Source of the DNA: Oceanobacillus bengalensis
Lineage (GTDB): Bacteria; Bacillota; Bacilli; Bacillales; Amphibacillaceae
Reading direction: 5' to 3'
Assembly (NCBI RefSeq): GCF_003628445.1
Contig: NZ_RBZO01000023.1
Location: forward strand, 1 to 64,000
DNA: 64,000 nt
Shown: piece by piece, positions 26,667-35,242 of the stretch
Layout: each line of letters starts with the position of its first letter
Position numbering within the stretch: the first letter of the stretch is position 1
Program-made: the position numbers and the translations under genes
The notes under the pieces: generated by a model
What the model saw: the letters and a program-made list of their open reading frames with translations, nothing else
What the model was told of the DNA's origin: nothing
Databases searched by the model: none

Positions 26667-26705
26667 AAAACCATGGAAGGATAACACTTCCATGGTTTTT
26701 CTTTT
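26667..26705. terminator. Bidirectional terminator between cotZ and cotO
   Basis: AAAACCATGGAAG (26667-26679) pairs with CTTCCATGGTTTT (26687-26699), flanked by A and T runs. Confidence 0.85.
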
Positions 26706-27214
26706 TAAAATCCTAATAAACGCACATTCTCTATCTCATTTAATTGAATTTGAACAACCTTTCTGCCGGTATGCATAAATACAATTTCATCTTTGAAGTC
26801 TGAGATAATTCCACGATGTGATCTGCCACTCACTTTTATTTCACACTTTAATGTTGGTGTGGCGGATGAAGACTTAAGAAAATACTCAATTCTCTCTTTT
26901 ATCGTCATTTCTTTAAATTGTTTCCGTTTTTTTTGTTGACTTTGTTCTTCCTGATCGACATCTCTATTTTTATTAAAGGTAGCTTTCGGTTCATCAATTG
27001 CTTCTTCTGGTTTAGAATTCACGAATGTATTTTTTCTTCCTCTAACCTTTGGAACTTCTGTTTTATTGGAATCAGCACTCTTAACAGCCTCAGCTTCTTT
27101 TTCTTTCCTTTTCCTCGGAGAAACATAATGTTCTTGCATCGGCGCTTTCGGTATGGTTATTTTTGGTTGCTGAATAAAAAGCATTGGATCCTTCGCAAAA
27201 CGCTTATTTCCCAT
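26705..27214 (-). CDS. cotO: Spore coat protein CotO-like
   Basis: The 169-residue protein has a short N-terminal block (KDPMLFIQQPKI), a long charged, low-complexity middle (about residues 30-95), and a C-terminal domain (FKEMTIKERIEYFL, LKCEIKVSGRSHRGIISD, IENVRLLGF) that matches the end of CotO. CotO acts in outer coat assembly. It is shorter than the B. subtilis protein because of the middle. Being next to cotZ supports the call. Confidence 0.75.
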   Translation of the reverse strand: MGNKRFAKDPMLFIQQPKITIPKAPMQEHYVSPRKRKEKEAEAVKSADSNKTEVPKVRGRKNTFVNSKPEEAIDEPKATFNKNRDVDQEEQSQQKKRKQFKEMTIKERIEYFLKSSSATPTLKCEIKVSGRSHRGIISDFKDEIVFMHTGRKVVQIQLNEIENVRLLGF

Positions 27215-27326
27215 AAGATTCTCTCCCTTCTAACATTCTAACCTAGTATATGTAGCCCATTACCTGAATGTGTGCAGACGCCTAAATTTCGCATTAGGCT
27301 CTCTCGGACTTTTGAGAGTAGATAAC

Positions 27327-27362
27327 AAAACAAAATGCCCGCGACAAAATGTTATCGCGGAC
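27327..27362 (-). terminator. Terminator of mgtE
   Basis: On the minus strand CCGCGA (27360-27355) pairs with TCGCGG (27344-27339), followed by CATTTTGTTTTGTT. Confidence 0.75.
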
Positions 27363-27386
27363 ACCAAGAACAAACCAACCTCACCT

Positions 27387-28772
27387 CTACACCAAATACC
27401 CCATAAAAGTGGTTGCTAATCCAAAGTAAATTAATACGGAAATAATATCATTAATCGTGGTAATAAATGGACCTGAGGCAATTGCTGGGTCGATTTTGAA
27501 ACGATCCATAATGATTGGCACCAATGAACCTGCAATCGTTGCAACGATGAGTGATCCCATAATCGAAGCACCGACTAATAGTCCTAAATAAAGGTCACCC
27601 TTCCAGAGGAATATAACGACGGCAATCACAATCCCACAAGTCGTACCAGTAATAATCCCCGTTGCAGCCTCACGTAAAATCAGCTTTGTTTTTCCAATAT
27701 GTTCATAATCCCCTGTTGCCAACCCTCGTACAGCAACAGCAAGTGCCTGTGTTCCTGAATTCCCCGCCATACCCGCAATAAGCGGTATAAAGATAGCCAG
27801 TATCGCCACTTGATCCAATGTTGCTTCAAACTGACCAATAAGACTCGCTGTAAACATTCCCATAAAAAGTAAAATAATGAGCCATGGCAACCGTTTTTTT
27901 GCTGCTGAGAAGGCATTGTCATTTGGCCGATCTGTTTCTGTTATACCAGCTAATTTGGAATAATCATCACTTGCTTCTTCTTCCATAACGTCTAAAATAT
28001 CATCGACCGTAATAATCCCCAAAAGGTGATTTTGAAAGTCGACAACTGGTAATGCAAGAAAGTCATAATTTCGAATCATTTGTGCTACTTCTTCTTGATC
28101 CTTCGCTACCGAGACAGCTACAATTTTCTCACTAATAATATCACCAATTAGTGTATCATCGTCTGCAACAATTAAATCCCTGAGTGAGGCTACCCCAACA
28201 AGGCGTTTATCATCATCAAGCACGTACAAATAATAAATTGTCTCCGCTTCTGGTGCTTCTTTTTTCAAATGTTGCATCGCCTGGGTGACCGTTTGCGATT
28301 TCAATATTGCAACATACTCTGTGGTCATAATACTACCAGCTGTTTTTTCCTCATAGTGTAGCAATTGTTTAATTTCTTCAGCAGCTTCCTTATCCATTAT
28401 CGTTAGGAAACTAACAACCTGCTCTTTATCCATCTGATTCAATATATCTACCGCATCATCTGCAGGCATTTCTCCCAGAACCATCGAAGCATACCTCGGA
28501 TCCATCTCCGTAAAATAAGGTTGTATATCCTCTAATTCAATATTAATCATAACCTCAGCTATTTCATCTGGAGATAAAAAAGAATAAATATGCAAACGAT
28601 TTTCTTCTGATTGCTCAATAAAAAACACCGCTTGATCATGTGGATGTAATTCTAAATATACTGGACGAAATTTATCCACATCACCCTCATTTAAGGTAGC
28701 TAAAACCTTATCCCAATGTTCTTTGTATTTTTCCTCGTATTGTTCTTCGTATTTCACATGTGACTCAATCAT
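27387..28772 (-). CDS. mgtE: Magnesium transporter MgtE
   Basis: The 461-residue product has the MgtE N domain (about 20-135, with EMPADDAVDIL), a pair of CBS domains (about 140-265) and five membrane helices at the C-terminus (about 285-461) with the pore motif PLIAGMAGNSGTQALA. It forms a dimeric, magnesium-gated channel; the cytosolic domains close it when magnesium is high. No M-box riboswitch is visible upstream. The TTG/ATG region start is consistent with family length. Confidence 0.95.
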   Translation of the reverse strand: MIESHVKYEEQYEEKYKEHWDKVLATLNEGDVDKFRPVYLELHPHDQAVFFIEQSEENRLHIYSFLSPDEIAEVMINIELEDIQPYFTEMDPRYASMVLGEMPADDAVDILNQMDKEQVVSFLTIMDKEAAEEIKQLLHYEEKTAGSIMTTEYVAILKSQTVTQAMQHLKKEAPEAETIYYLYVLDDDKRLVGVASLRDLIVADDDTLIGDIISEKIVAVSVAKDQEEVAQMIRNYDFLALPVVDFQNHLLGIITVDDILDVMEEEASDDYSKLAGITETDRPNDNAFSAAKKRLPWLIILLFMGMFTASLIGQFEATLDQVAILAIFIPLIAGMAGNSGTQALAVAVRGLATGDYEHIGKTKLILREAATGIITGTTCGIVIAVVIFLWKGDLYLGLLVGASIMGSLIVATIAGSLVPIIMDRFKIDPAIASGPFITTINDIISVLIYFGLATTFMGYLV

Positions 28773-28972
28773 TTAAATAACTTCCCTTCAGCGGAAAAAA
28801 CCATACTATTATACTTTTCCCTTTTACCCCTCACCCGAAACAAAGGATAAAAATAATTATTTCGTATACAATGATAAGAAATAAATCGTTTCTTATTTCT
28901 TATATAAATTTAATTTCTGAAATATCATAAGGTAAATCTCCAAAGTTTGCAATACCAAAAGGGGTTAAAAAT

Positions 28973-29713
28973 ATGAAAATTGACGTTATAGGTGATGTAC
29001 ACGGTTGCTTAGATGAACTGAAAGATTTATTTGAAGCATTAGGTTATACGTTACAAGAGGGTATCTACATTCATCCAGACAGAAGAATTCCCGTTTTTGT
29101 AGGAGATATAACGGATAGAGGACCGAATTCATTAGCTGTAATGGAGCTTGTTTATGATATGGTTATTGTACATAAAAAAGCGAAATATGTTCCAGGAAAC
29201 CACTGTAATAAGCTGTACCGCTTCTTTCTTGGTAACAAGGTTCAGCAAACACACGGACTAGAAACAACGGTAGCTGAGTATGAAGCATTGCCTACAAGGA
29301 AACAAAAATTTATCCAGAAAAAATTTATTACATTGTACGAACAAGCACCTTTGTATATAGAAATACCAGAAGCAAACGCCATTGTTGCACATGCAGGGAT
29401 TCGTGAGGACCTAATTGGAAGAAATGACAAAAAAGTAAAGACATTTGTTCTGTATGGGGACATTTCAGGTGAATTCCATCCAGACGGCAGACCTGTTCGA
29501 CGTGACTGGGCAAAGCATTATCAAGGAGACAGGTGGATTGTTTACGGCCATACACCAGTAAGGGAACCAAGAATCAAAAATAAAACAATCAACATAGATA
29601 CAGGATGTGTGTTTGGAAATAGATTAACAGCCTTCCGTTTACCTGAAGAAGAAACAATGGCTGTTCCATCAAAACAGCCATTAGTAGAAGAAAAATTTAC
29701 TACATTTGATTAA
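28973..29713 (+). CDS. prpE: Bis(5'-nucleosyl)-tetraphosphatase PrpE
   Basis: The 246-residue protein is a calcineurin-type phosphoesterase: GDVHGC at residues 7-12, GDITDRGP at about 44-51, GNH at about 77-79, and His residues in IVAHAGIR and YGHTPV complete the metal site. PrpE hydrolyses dinucleoside tetraphosphates and affects spore germination in B. subtilis. Its 3' end overlaps the convergent pseudouridine synthase gene by 14 nt. Confidence 0.92.
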   Translation: MKIDVIGDVHGCLDELKDLFEALGYTLQEGIYIHPDRRIPVFVGDITDRGPNSLAVMELVYDMVIVHKKAKYVPGNHCNKLYRFFLGNKVQQTHGLETTVAEYEALPTRKQKFIQKKFITLYEQAPLYIEIPEANAIVAHAGIREDLIGRNDKKVKTFVLYGDISGEFHPDGRPVRRDWAKHYQGDRWIVYGHTPVREPRIKNKTINIDTGCVFGNRLTAFRLPEEETMAVPSKQPLVEEKFTTFD

Positions 29714-30578
29714 GTAATTCCTTCATGTCCCAAGGAAGCTTAGATTCAAGCTTGATTTCTTCCTTTGTAAATGGATGTTCGAAAGATAGCTGGAAGCAGT
29801 GAAGTGCATGCCTGGTGATTCCCTCTCGCGCTCCCCCATATAAATCATCACCAGCTAAAGGATGATTTATATGGGAAAAGTGAACACGTATTTGATGGGT
29901 TCTTCCTGTCTCCAATTCAACCTCTACATACGTATGATGTTCGCAATTCTTTCTAACCTTATAATGGGTGATAGCCCTTTTTCCTGTTTCAGCAACTGTC
30001 CGTTCAATGATCGAGCCTTCCTTCCTGTCAATCGGTGCATCAAGGGTTCCACTTTCAGATTCCATTACACCTTCTACAATCGCTTTATACCTTCGCTTCA
30101 CTCTTCCTTCCTTCTGTGCTGTTGCGAGCAGTGAATGACTATACCGATGTTTTGCAATCAGTAGAAGACCTGAAGTATCCCTATCAAGCCTGGTCACAAC
30201 ATGGACAGTGTAAGGAATATTATTCTTTTCATAATAAGAAAGGATTCCATTTGCCACTGTTCCCGATGGATGGTTTAACGAAGGAATCGTTGCCATACCA
30301 GCAGGCTTATCCACTACGATAACAGCATCATCCTCATAAACAATAGAAAGGCAAGTATCATCACCGTTCATATATGCGGCAATTTCTTCCTTAGGAAAAA
30401 CGATCTCCAGCACATCCCCCTCCTCAAGTGGATAACGAACTGTTTGAGGAGAATCATTCACATGTATCTTTCCACTTTCTTTAACCGCTATTAATATTCT
30501 TCTTGAAAAACGATGCACTTCCCTTAAATAATCCCGAATAATCATTCCATGATGTTGGTTAGTAATGATGACTTTCAT
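29700..30578 (-). CDS. yjbO: RluA-family pseudouridine synthase
   Basis: The 292-residue product has an S4-like N-terminal part (about 15-75) and the RluA catalytic domain. The catalytic Asp is in [15 protein letters not shown]; the flanking KPAGMATIP and [11 protein letters not shown] motifs are also canonical. It should isomerise uridines in rRNA; the exact site cannot be read from sequence. Gene order nadK-yjbO-prpE equals B. subtilis. There are 18 nt between the nadK stop and this start. Confidence 0.93.
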   Translation of the reverse strand: MKVIITNQHHGMIIRDYLREVHRFSRRILIAVKESGKIHVNDSPQTVRYPLEEGDVLEIVFPKEEIAAYMNGDDTCLSIVYEDDAVIVVDKPAGMATIPSLNHPSGTVANGILSYYEKNNIPYTVHVVTRLDRDTSGLLLIAKHRYSHSLLATAQKEGRVKRRYKAIVEGVMESESGTLDAPIDRKEGSIIERTVAETGKRAITHYKVRKNCEHHTYVEVELETGRTHQIRVHFSHINHPLAGDDLYGGAREGITRHALHCFQLSFEHPFTKEEIKLESKLPWDMKELLNQM

Positions 30579-30596
30579 TTTTTTCTCATGCCCCTA

Positions 30597-31406
30597 CTAA
30601 AGATTACCTTGCTCTTCTGCAACAAAGGAATCCCTTACTCTATCCCAGAACGGGAACTGGCGGAATCTCGCAAAACGGATTCTTTCTTTTGCAACACGGC
30701 ATTGTATCGATTTCACATTATTATACGTTCGGGTAAAGTGATCAATGGCGATTAAGAAACTCTTATCCTTGATTGGCTCCAATAAACATGTGTGATGTTT
30801 TGGTAAAATGAGCGGTGAACCAATTGTTCGGAAAACCCGATTATTGATGGAAGCCATTTCAGCTAACTGAATTGCTTCAAGAGATGGATGAATAATTGCT
30901 CCACCTAACGCCTTATTGTAGGCTGTACTTCCGGACGGTGTTGAAATACATATCCCATCTCCGCGGAATGTTTCAAAATGCTCTCCCTTAATTTTCACAT
31001 CAAAAACAACGGACCCTTCTGCTGTCTTAATCATTGCCTCATTTAACGCAAGCACTCGGTCCTCTTTTTCTCCCGTTTTCGAACGAATAAGCACTTCCAG
31101 CAATGGATATTCAACAACCTGAAATGGTGTCTTCGCGATTTCTATGATTAACTTTTCCAATTCATCTGGTGTGTAGTCCGTATAAAAGCCTAAATGCCCT
31201 GTATGTACACCAATAAATGCTGTCTTACTTAATCGGTGTACATAACGGTGAAAAGCCTCTAGAAAGGTTCCATCCCCACCTACAGAAATGACTAAATCTG
31301 GTTCTTCTCTGTCATATTCAAGATCAAATCCTATCAAATACTGTTTCATTGTCGCTTTAATCTTATTTGATCGCTTATCCCCTTTGGATACGATTTTAAA
31401 CTTCAT
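30597..31406 (-). CDS. ppnKA: NAD kinase
   Basis: The 269-residue enzyme phosphorylates NAD to NADP. Visible motifs are [16 protein letters not shown] (phosphate loop), LNEAMIK, and the second-domain [17 protein letters not shown]. The chosen start is the second of two adjacent ATG codons behind GAGGAGG; the protein then begins [10 protein letters not shown] as in B. subtilis. It is co-directional with relQ upstream and yjbO downstream. Confidence 0.95.
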   Translation of the reverse strand: MKFKIVSKGDKRSNKIKATMKQYLIGFDLEYDREEPDLVISVGGDGTFLEAFHRYVHRLSKTAFIGVHTGHLGFYTDYTPDELEKLIIEIAKTPFQVVEYPLLEVLIRSKTGEKEDRVLALNEAMIKTAEGSVVFDVKIKGEHFETFRGDGICISTPSGSTAYNKALGGAIIHPSLEAIQLAEMASINNRVFRTIGSPLILPKHHTCLLEPIKDKSFLIAIDHFTRTYNNVKSIQCRVAKERIRFARFRQFPFWDRVRDSFVAEEQGNL

Positions 31407-31438
31407 CATGTCCTCCTCATATGCCACTAAGTTATTTT

Positions 31439-32047
31439 TTATTTCCGGTTAAACATACGCTGTGCTTCTTGAATCTCATGTTTAATCATAGACATTTCTT
31501 CATCCAATTTAAAAGCTGCCTCCGCAGCCCGTTGCAATCTTTGCTTCACGTCTACTGGTATTCTGCCCTTATATTTATAATTCAGTGAATGTTCATTTGT
31601 CGCCCAGAAGTTCATTGCGAGTGTTCTTATTTGTATCTCAGCTAAAACCATCTTTCTCCCCCTGATCATCTCTACAGGATACTCAATGATCATGTGATAG
31701 GAACGGTAGCCACTTTCTTTTTTTCGATTTATGTAATCTTTCTCTTCCAATATTTTGAAATCATCGCGATTGCGCAGCATATTTACAATCGTATAAATAT
31801 CATCAACGAATTGGCAAACGACACGAACACCCGCAATATCATACATTTCTTTTTCAATATGATTTAAAGATATATTTCTATTCTTTGCTTTTTCTAAAAT
31901 ACTTTGAACAGGTTTCACTCTCCCAGTTACAAATTCGATTGGAGAATGGCTGGACTCATGTTCAAATTGTGAACGTGTCCCTCTTAATTTCACTTTTAAT
32001 TCCTCAACAACCTGTTTATAAGGAGCAAGTAAAGTTTCCCAGTTCAT
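31439..32047 (-). CDS. relQ: Small alarmone synthetase (GTP pyrophosphokinase) RelQ/YjbM
   Basis: The 202-residue protein is a stand-alone (p)ppGpp synthetase of the RelQ type. [24 protein letters not shown] and [11 protein letters not shown] contain the pyrophosphate-transfer residues, and [15 protein letters not shown] closes the domain. There is no hydrolase domain. The ATG at 32047 follows AGGGGTGG; an upstream frame extension has no ribosome site. As in B. subtilis it lies next to nadK and opposite yjbK. Confidence 0.93.
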   Translation of the reverse strand: MNWETLLAPYKQVVEELKVKLRGTRSQFEHESSHSPIEFVTGRVKPVQSILEKAKNRNISLNHIEKEMYDIAGVRVVCQFVDDIYTIVNMLRNRDDFKILEEKDYINRKKESGYRSYHMIIEYPVEMIRGRKMVLAEIQIRTLAMNFWATNEHSLNYKYKGRIPVDVKQRLQRAAEAAFKLDEEMSMIKHEIQEAQRMFNRK

Positions 32048-32183
32048 GTCACATCCACCCCTATGTATACTAAAATTATAGCCCATATTATTTTACCATA
32101 CCAGTAACGAATTAGAATAATTGCACCATGATAAATATTCATCCATAATCAGTAGTAACTACCCCAAACAAAGGAGTAAGAAA

Positions 32184-32756
32184 ATGACACAAGAAATAGA
32201 AATTGAATTTAAAAATTTACTTACTAAAAACGAATTTGATCATTTATTGGATAAATTGCCATTTCCTGAATATAGTGTTAAACAAACCAATTATTATTTT
32301 GAGACAACTGATTTCCAATTAAAGGATCAAGGTTGTGCACTAAGAATCCGTGAAAAAAATGGAAAATACAGGCTAACATTAAAGGAACCACAAGGAGATG
32401 GTCTACTAGAAACCCATGATTTCTTAACGGAAGCGGAAGCAAGAGCGTGGATAGCTGGCCATATTGCTCCCAAAGAACATACAACCAAACAACTGGAAGC
32501 ACGAAACATTTCAGTTGTTAATTTATATTATTATGGGAGCCTCATAACTGAAAGGCGTGAGGTTGAATATAAAGATGTACTCTTAGTTCTTGACCATAGT
32601 ACCTATAATGGTAAAAACGATTATGAATTTGAACTAGAGGCTAAAACGAAAGCGGATGGCCTAAAAACATTCCAATCGTTGATGAACGAACATAACATAA
32701 CGATAAAGAAAACACCAAATAAAATTGAAAGATTCTTCCTATCATTATCAAAATAG
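32184..32756 (+). CDS. yjbK: CYTH-domain protein YjbK
   Basis: The 190-residue protein starts MTQEIEIEFKNLL, carrying the E-x-E-x-K signature of the CYTH (triphosphate tunnel) fold; further conserved pieces are RIREKNGKYRLTLKEP and YEFELEAK. CYTH enzymes act on triphosphates or polyphosphate; the substrate here is unknown. ATG 32184 follows AAAGGAG. It diverges from relQ and is first of the yjbK-yjbI-spxH group. Confidence 0.92.
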   Translation: MTQEIEIEFKNLLTKNEFDHLLDKLPFPEYSVKQTNYYFETTDFQLKDQGCALRIREKNGKYRLTLKEPQGDGLLETHDFLTEAEARAWIAGHIAPKEHTTKQLEARNISVVNLYYYGSLITERREVEYKDVLLVLDHSTYNGKNDYEFELEAKTKADGLKTFQSLMNEHNITIKKTPNKIERFFLSLSK

Positions 32757-32846
32757 GAAATTATAACGATACTAAAAATCAGATTTGTTGCCCTTTCCTA
32801 CTGTTCACGCTAAAATATATACAAACTTAATTTAGGAGAACAAACA

Positions 32847-33233
32847 ATGGATGAAATAAAACATAGAAGCATTTACGAAGCAATTGGTGGCTTCGATACA
32901 ATAGGCACTCTTGTTCAAGCTTTTTATAAACGAGTAGGAAAGCATCCAGACCTTATCCCTATTTTTCCAGATGATTTAACAGAGACAGCTAGAAAGCAAC
33001 ATTTATTTCTAACCCAATTCTTCGGCGGTCCCAGACTTTATGAAGAGGAACGCGGTCATCCAATGATGAGACGAAGACATCTACCTTTTCCTATCACTCC
33101 TACAAGAAGGGATGCTTGGCTTAGTTGTATGAAAGAAGCACTAGAAGAAGCAGAAATCAAAGAGCCATACCGGGAAGTAATATTTGAGAAGTTGACCTTA
33201 ACAGCAAATCACATGATGAATACACCGGAATAA
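32847..33233 (+). CDS. yjbI: Truncated hemoglobin YjbI (group II)
   Basis: The 128-residue product reads SIYEAIGGFDTIGTLVQAFY, with GHPMMRRRHLPFPI around the proximal His and a conserved Trp in DAWLSCM, as in group II truncated hemoglobins. In B. subtilis YjbI works with the neighbouring adaptor YjbH. The spxH start follows 21 nt after the stop. Confidence 0.93.
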   Translation: MDEIKHRSIYEAIGGFDTIGTLVQAFYKRVGKHPDLIPIFPDDLTETARKQHLFLTQFFGGPRLYEEERGHPMMRRRHLPFPITPTRRDAWLSCMKEALEEAEIKEPYREVIFEKLTLTANHMMNTPE

Positions 33234-33254
33234 TAAAGGAAAGGAGAATTCGAT

Positions 33255-34148
33255 GTGAGTTGGAATCAAGTTGGGCTGAGAGATGAAAATAGAACAAACA
33301 CATCGGAAAAGGACGTTTATCTTGAATTTGGACCAAAACCGATAGAAATGTATGTTTTTATTGATCCATTATGCCCAGAATGTTGGTCCCTTGAGCCATT
33401 ATTAAAAAAGTTATCCATTGAATATGGTCGATTTTTCACCGTACGTGCAATAGTAGGTAATTTAAATAAATCATTCGAAGTACACAACACCAGCAATCCG
33501 CAGAAATTAAAGGAGGATTGGGATCGCGTTGCAAAACGAACGGGAATGAGTTGTGATGGAGACCTTTGGCTGGAAAAACCTATTACTTGCCCTTGGAAGA
33601 TCTCTCTAGCTGTAAAAGCGGCGGAAATTCAAGGAAACAGGGCTGGCAAAACCTTTTTGCGGAAATTACAAGAAAAGCTTTTCATTAATAAACTAGATAT
33701 TTCAAATGAAGATGTTCTGATGCGTGCTGCAGATGAGGCTAATTTAGATACAGAGGAATTCGCTGAAGATTTACTGTCTTCTACTGCAAGAAAAGCATTC
33801 CAATGTGATATTCAATTAACACGAGAAATGGAAATCAGCCATACCCCTACTATCGTCTTTTTCAACCAAGCTACAGATGAACAAGGAATAAAAATTGCTG
33901 GGCTTTACCCATATGAAGTATACGAGCGCATCTTGCAAGAAATTTTACAGATGAACCCAATCCCATCGGAAAAGCCACCATTGGAAACCTTTCTACAGAT
34001 GTACAATGTGGTGGCAAGCCAGGAGATTTCGACTGTTTACGATTGGACTCCAACGAAAACCGAGAAAGAAATGAAAAAGCTTCAATTCAAACAGAAAGCC
34101 CAGAGAATCCCTGTTAAATACGGCACATTTTGGAAATATAATTATTAA
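33255..34148 (+). CDS. spxH: ClpXP adaptor SpxH (YjbH)
   Basis: The 297-residue protein has a DsbA/thioredoxin-like fold with DPLCPEC (Cys40, Cys43). It delivers the regulator Spx to ClpXP; disulfide stress inactivates it. GTG 33255 follows AAAGGAGAA with about 8 nt. Its target gene spx lies 5 kb away in the same conserved block. The bidirectional hairpin of the first roxS copy ends its transcript. Confidence 0.92.
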   Translation: MSWNQVGLRDENRTNTSEKDVYLEFGPKPIEMYVFIDPLCPECWSLEPLLKKLSIEYGRFFTVRAIVGNLNKSFEVHNTSNPQKLKEDWDRVAKRTGMSCDGDLWLEKPITCPWKISLAVKAAEIQGNRAGKTFLRKLQEKLFINKLDISNEDVLMRAADEANLDTEEFAEDLLSSTARKAFQCDIQLTREMEISHTPTIVFFNQATDEQGIKIAGLYPYEVYERILQEILQMNPIPSEKPPLETFLQMYNVVASQEISTVYDWTPTKTEKEMKKLQFKQKAQRIPVKYGTFWKYNY

Positions 34149-34183
34149 ATCAAAAGCGCTGGAGTTAAACTTAAATTACAAAA

Positions 34184-34296
34184 CAAAAAAGGATATACGG
34201 GGCAGCGTATATCCTTTTTATGTTCTCTGTGTTATACAAAGGGGAATGGGAGAAAGTTTCATGATCAAACAAAAGGGGTATTTGTTTGTAATTAAC
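34184..34296 (-). ncRNA. roxS: RoxS/RsaE small RNA, copy 1
   Basis: On the minus strand the element has a CAAACAAATACCCC..TTTGTTTG hairpin (34288-34266), the single-stranded C-rich segment TTTCTCCCATTCCCCTTTG (about 34256-34238) and an intrinsic terminator (GGATATACG / CGTATATCC, 34214-34191, then T run). Order and sequence match RsaE of Staphylococcus and RoxS of Bacillus, whose CCCC motifs bind ribosome sites of central-metabolism mRNAs. A TATATT -10 lies at 34307-34302. Its place beside spxH is the same as in B. subtilis. Confidence 0.9.
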
Positions 34297-34351
34297 TTAC
34301 AAATATAGCTTAACAACTATATACCAAAATTTCAAGGTCTATGCTCGTTTA

Positions 34352-34367
34352 TTCACAAAGTGTTCAA
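34352..34367. promoter_or_regulatory. Redox-type box upstream of roxS copy 1
   Basis: TTCACAAAGTGTTCAA, about 60 nt upstream of the likely start. The same box stands before the other two copies. It contains TTTGTGAA on the other strand, like ResD and half of a Rex site. Confidence 0.55.
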
Positions 34368-34488
34368 TTCTATTTCCTTCTCTTGATACATATACTAAAT
34401 ACCGAACTTGAAAATACAGCAACAACATCAAATGTATCTTGAGCCAATCCTACATAGACAGGAGCAAGCTTAGAAAAAGGAGTGAGCT

Positions 34489-34671
34489 GTGTTGCAACAA
34501 ATCTACCCGATATTATTTCTAATCTTATTAATATCAGCTTTTTTTCTAAACATTCTTGGTTTGATGCAATTAATTCCCCTGTTCTTTACGTTACCATTAT
34601 TATTTATCTCCATCTACTTAACAATCTATTCCTTCAGAAATCCCAAAAACTATCGAAGAAGAATGCGGTGA
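34489..34671 (+). CDS. Small membrane protein between roxS copies
   Basis: GTG 34489 follows AAAAAGGAGTGA at good spacing. The 60-residue product has two membrane helices (about 4-28 and 30-48; ILFLILLISAFFLNILG, LLFISIYLTIYS) and a basic tail (NPKNYRRRMR) that should face the cytoplasm. B. subtilis has a tiny gene, yizD, at this position; whether this is its homolog I cannot tell. The hairpin of roxS copy 2 would terminate its transcript. Confidence 0.65.
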   Translation: MLQQIYPILFLILLISAFFLNILGLMQLIPLFFTLPLLFISIYLTIYSFRNPKNYRRRMR

Positions 34672-34683
34672 TGTAAAAACACA

Positions 34684-34800
34684 AAAAATAAAAGGATATA
34701 CAGGGCAGTGTATATCCTTTTTCCGTTCTTTGTATAAATACAAAGGGGGATGGGAGAAAGTTTCAAAATCAAACAAAAGGGGATTTGTTTGTGATTAACT
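34684..34800 (-). ncRNA. roxS: RoxS/RsaE small RNA, copy 2
   Basis: Same build as copy 1: hairpin CAAACAAATCCCC..TTTGTTTG (34791-34770), C-rich CTTTCTCCCATCCCCCTTTG (34760-34741), terminator GGATATACA/TGTATATCC (34717-34694) with a long T run. The C-rich segment is nearly identical to that of known RsaE. AT-rich -10-like sequences (TATAAG, TATATA) precede the start at about 34800. Confidence 0.9.
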
Positions 34801-34854
34801 TATATACTTATATTATCAGGTCATTGTTTAAATAACAAGTAATATGATCATACT

Positions 34855-34870
34855 TTCACAAAATGTTCAA
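34855..34870. promoter_or_regulatory. Redox-type box upstream of roxS copy 2
   Basis: TTCACAAAATGTTCAA, identical to the box of copy 3 and differing in one base from copy 1. Confidence 0.55.
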
Positions 34871-35011
34871 ATAAGGTTCCTGTTACTAGTTCGTTCGAAT
34901 CTAAGACAATGCTATTGGCTGAAGCCTTGCCTTAAGGTCCGTGTACCACCTGCTGCAGAATCGGGCGTGCACTCACTTCACCGTTTTAGCAAAATCTATA
35001 CGAAAAACTTC

Positions 35012-35132
35012 ACAAAAATAAAGAGGATATACGGGGCAGCGTATATCCTCAATTCCGTTCTTTGTATAAATACAAAGGGGGATGGGAGAAAGTTTTATGA
35101 TCAAACAAAAGGGGTATTTGTTTGTAATTAAC
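35012..35132 (-). ncRNA. roxS: RoxS/RsaE small RNA, copy 3
   Basis: Hairpin CAAACAAATACCCC..TTTGTTTG (35124-35102), C-rich CTTTCTCCCATCCCCCTTTG (35092-35073), terminator GAGGATATACG/CGTATATCCTC (35050-35023) followed by TTTATTTTT. Compared with copy 2 only the terminator stem and a few loop bases differ. A TATTAT -10 candidate lies about 20 nt upstream of the start. This is the copy nearest to pepF. Confidence 0.9.
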
Positions 35133-35187
35133 TTACAAATTAATAATAACAGGTCTATTAATAAATGACAATAACAATGTTCATGTT

Positions 35188-35203
35188 TTCACAAAATGTT
35201 CAA
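35188..35203. promoter_or_regulatory. Redox-type box upstream of roxS copy 3
   Basis: TTCACAAAATGTTCAA, 5 nt from the pepF terminator, about 60 nt upstream of the sRNA start. Confidence 0.55.
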
Positions 35204-35207
35204 ATTT

Positions 35208-35235
35208 AAAAGGGGTGTAGCTAAGACACCCCTTC
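35208..35235 (-). terminator. Terminator of pepF
   Basis: AAGGGGTGT (minus, 35234-35226) pairs with ACACCCCTT (35218-35210) followed by TTTAAA. Confidence 0.85.
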
Positions 35236-35242
35236 ACAAGAA

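Noticed and set aside
34844-35131. 95-codon plus-strand frame
   Set aside because: It runs through roxS copy 3 in antisense and has no ribosome site or family-like sequence.
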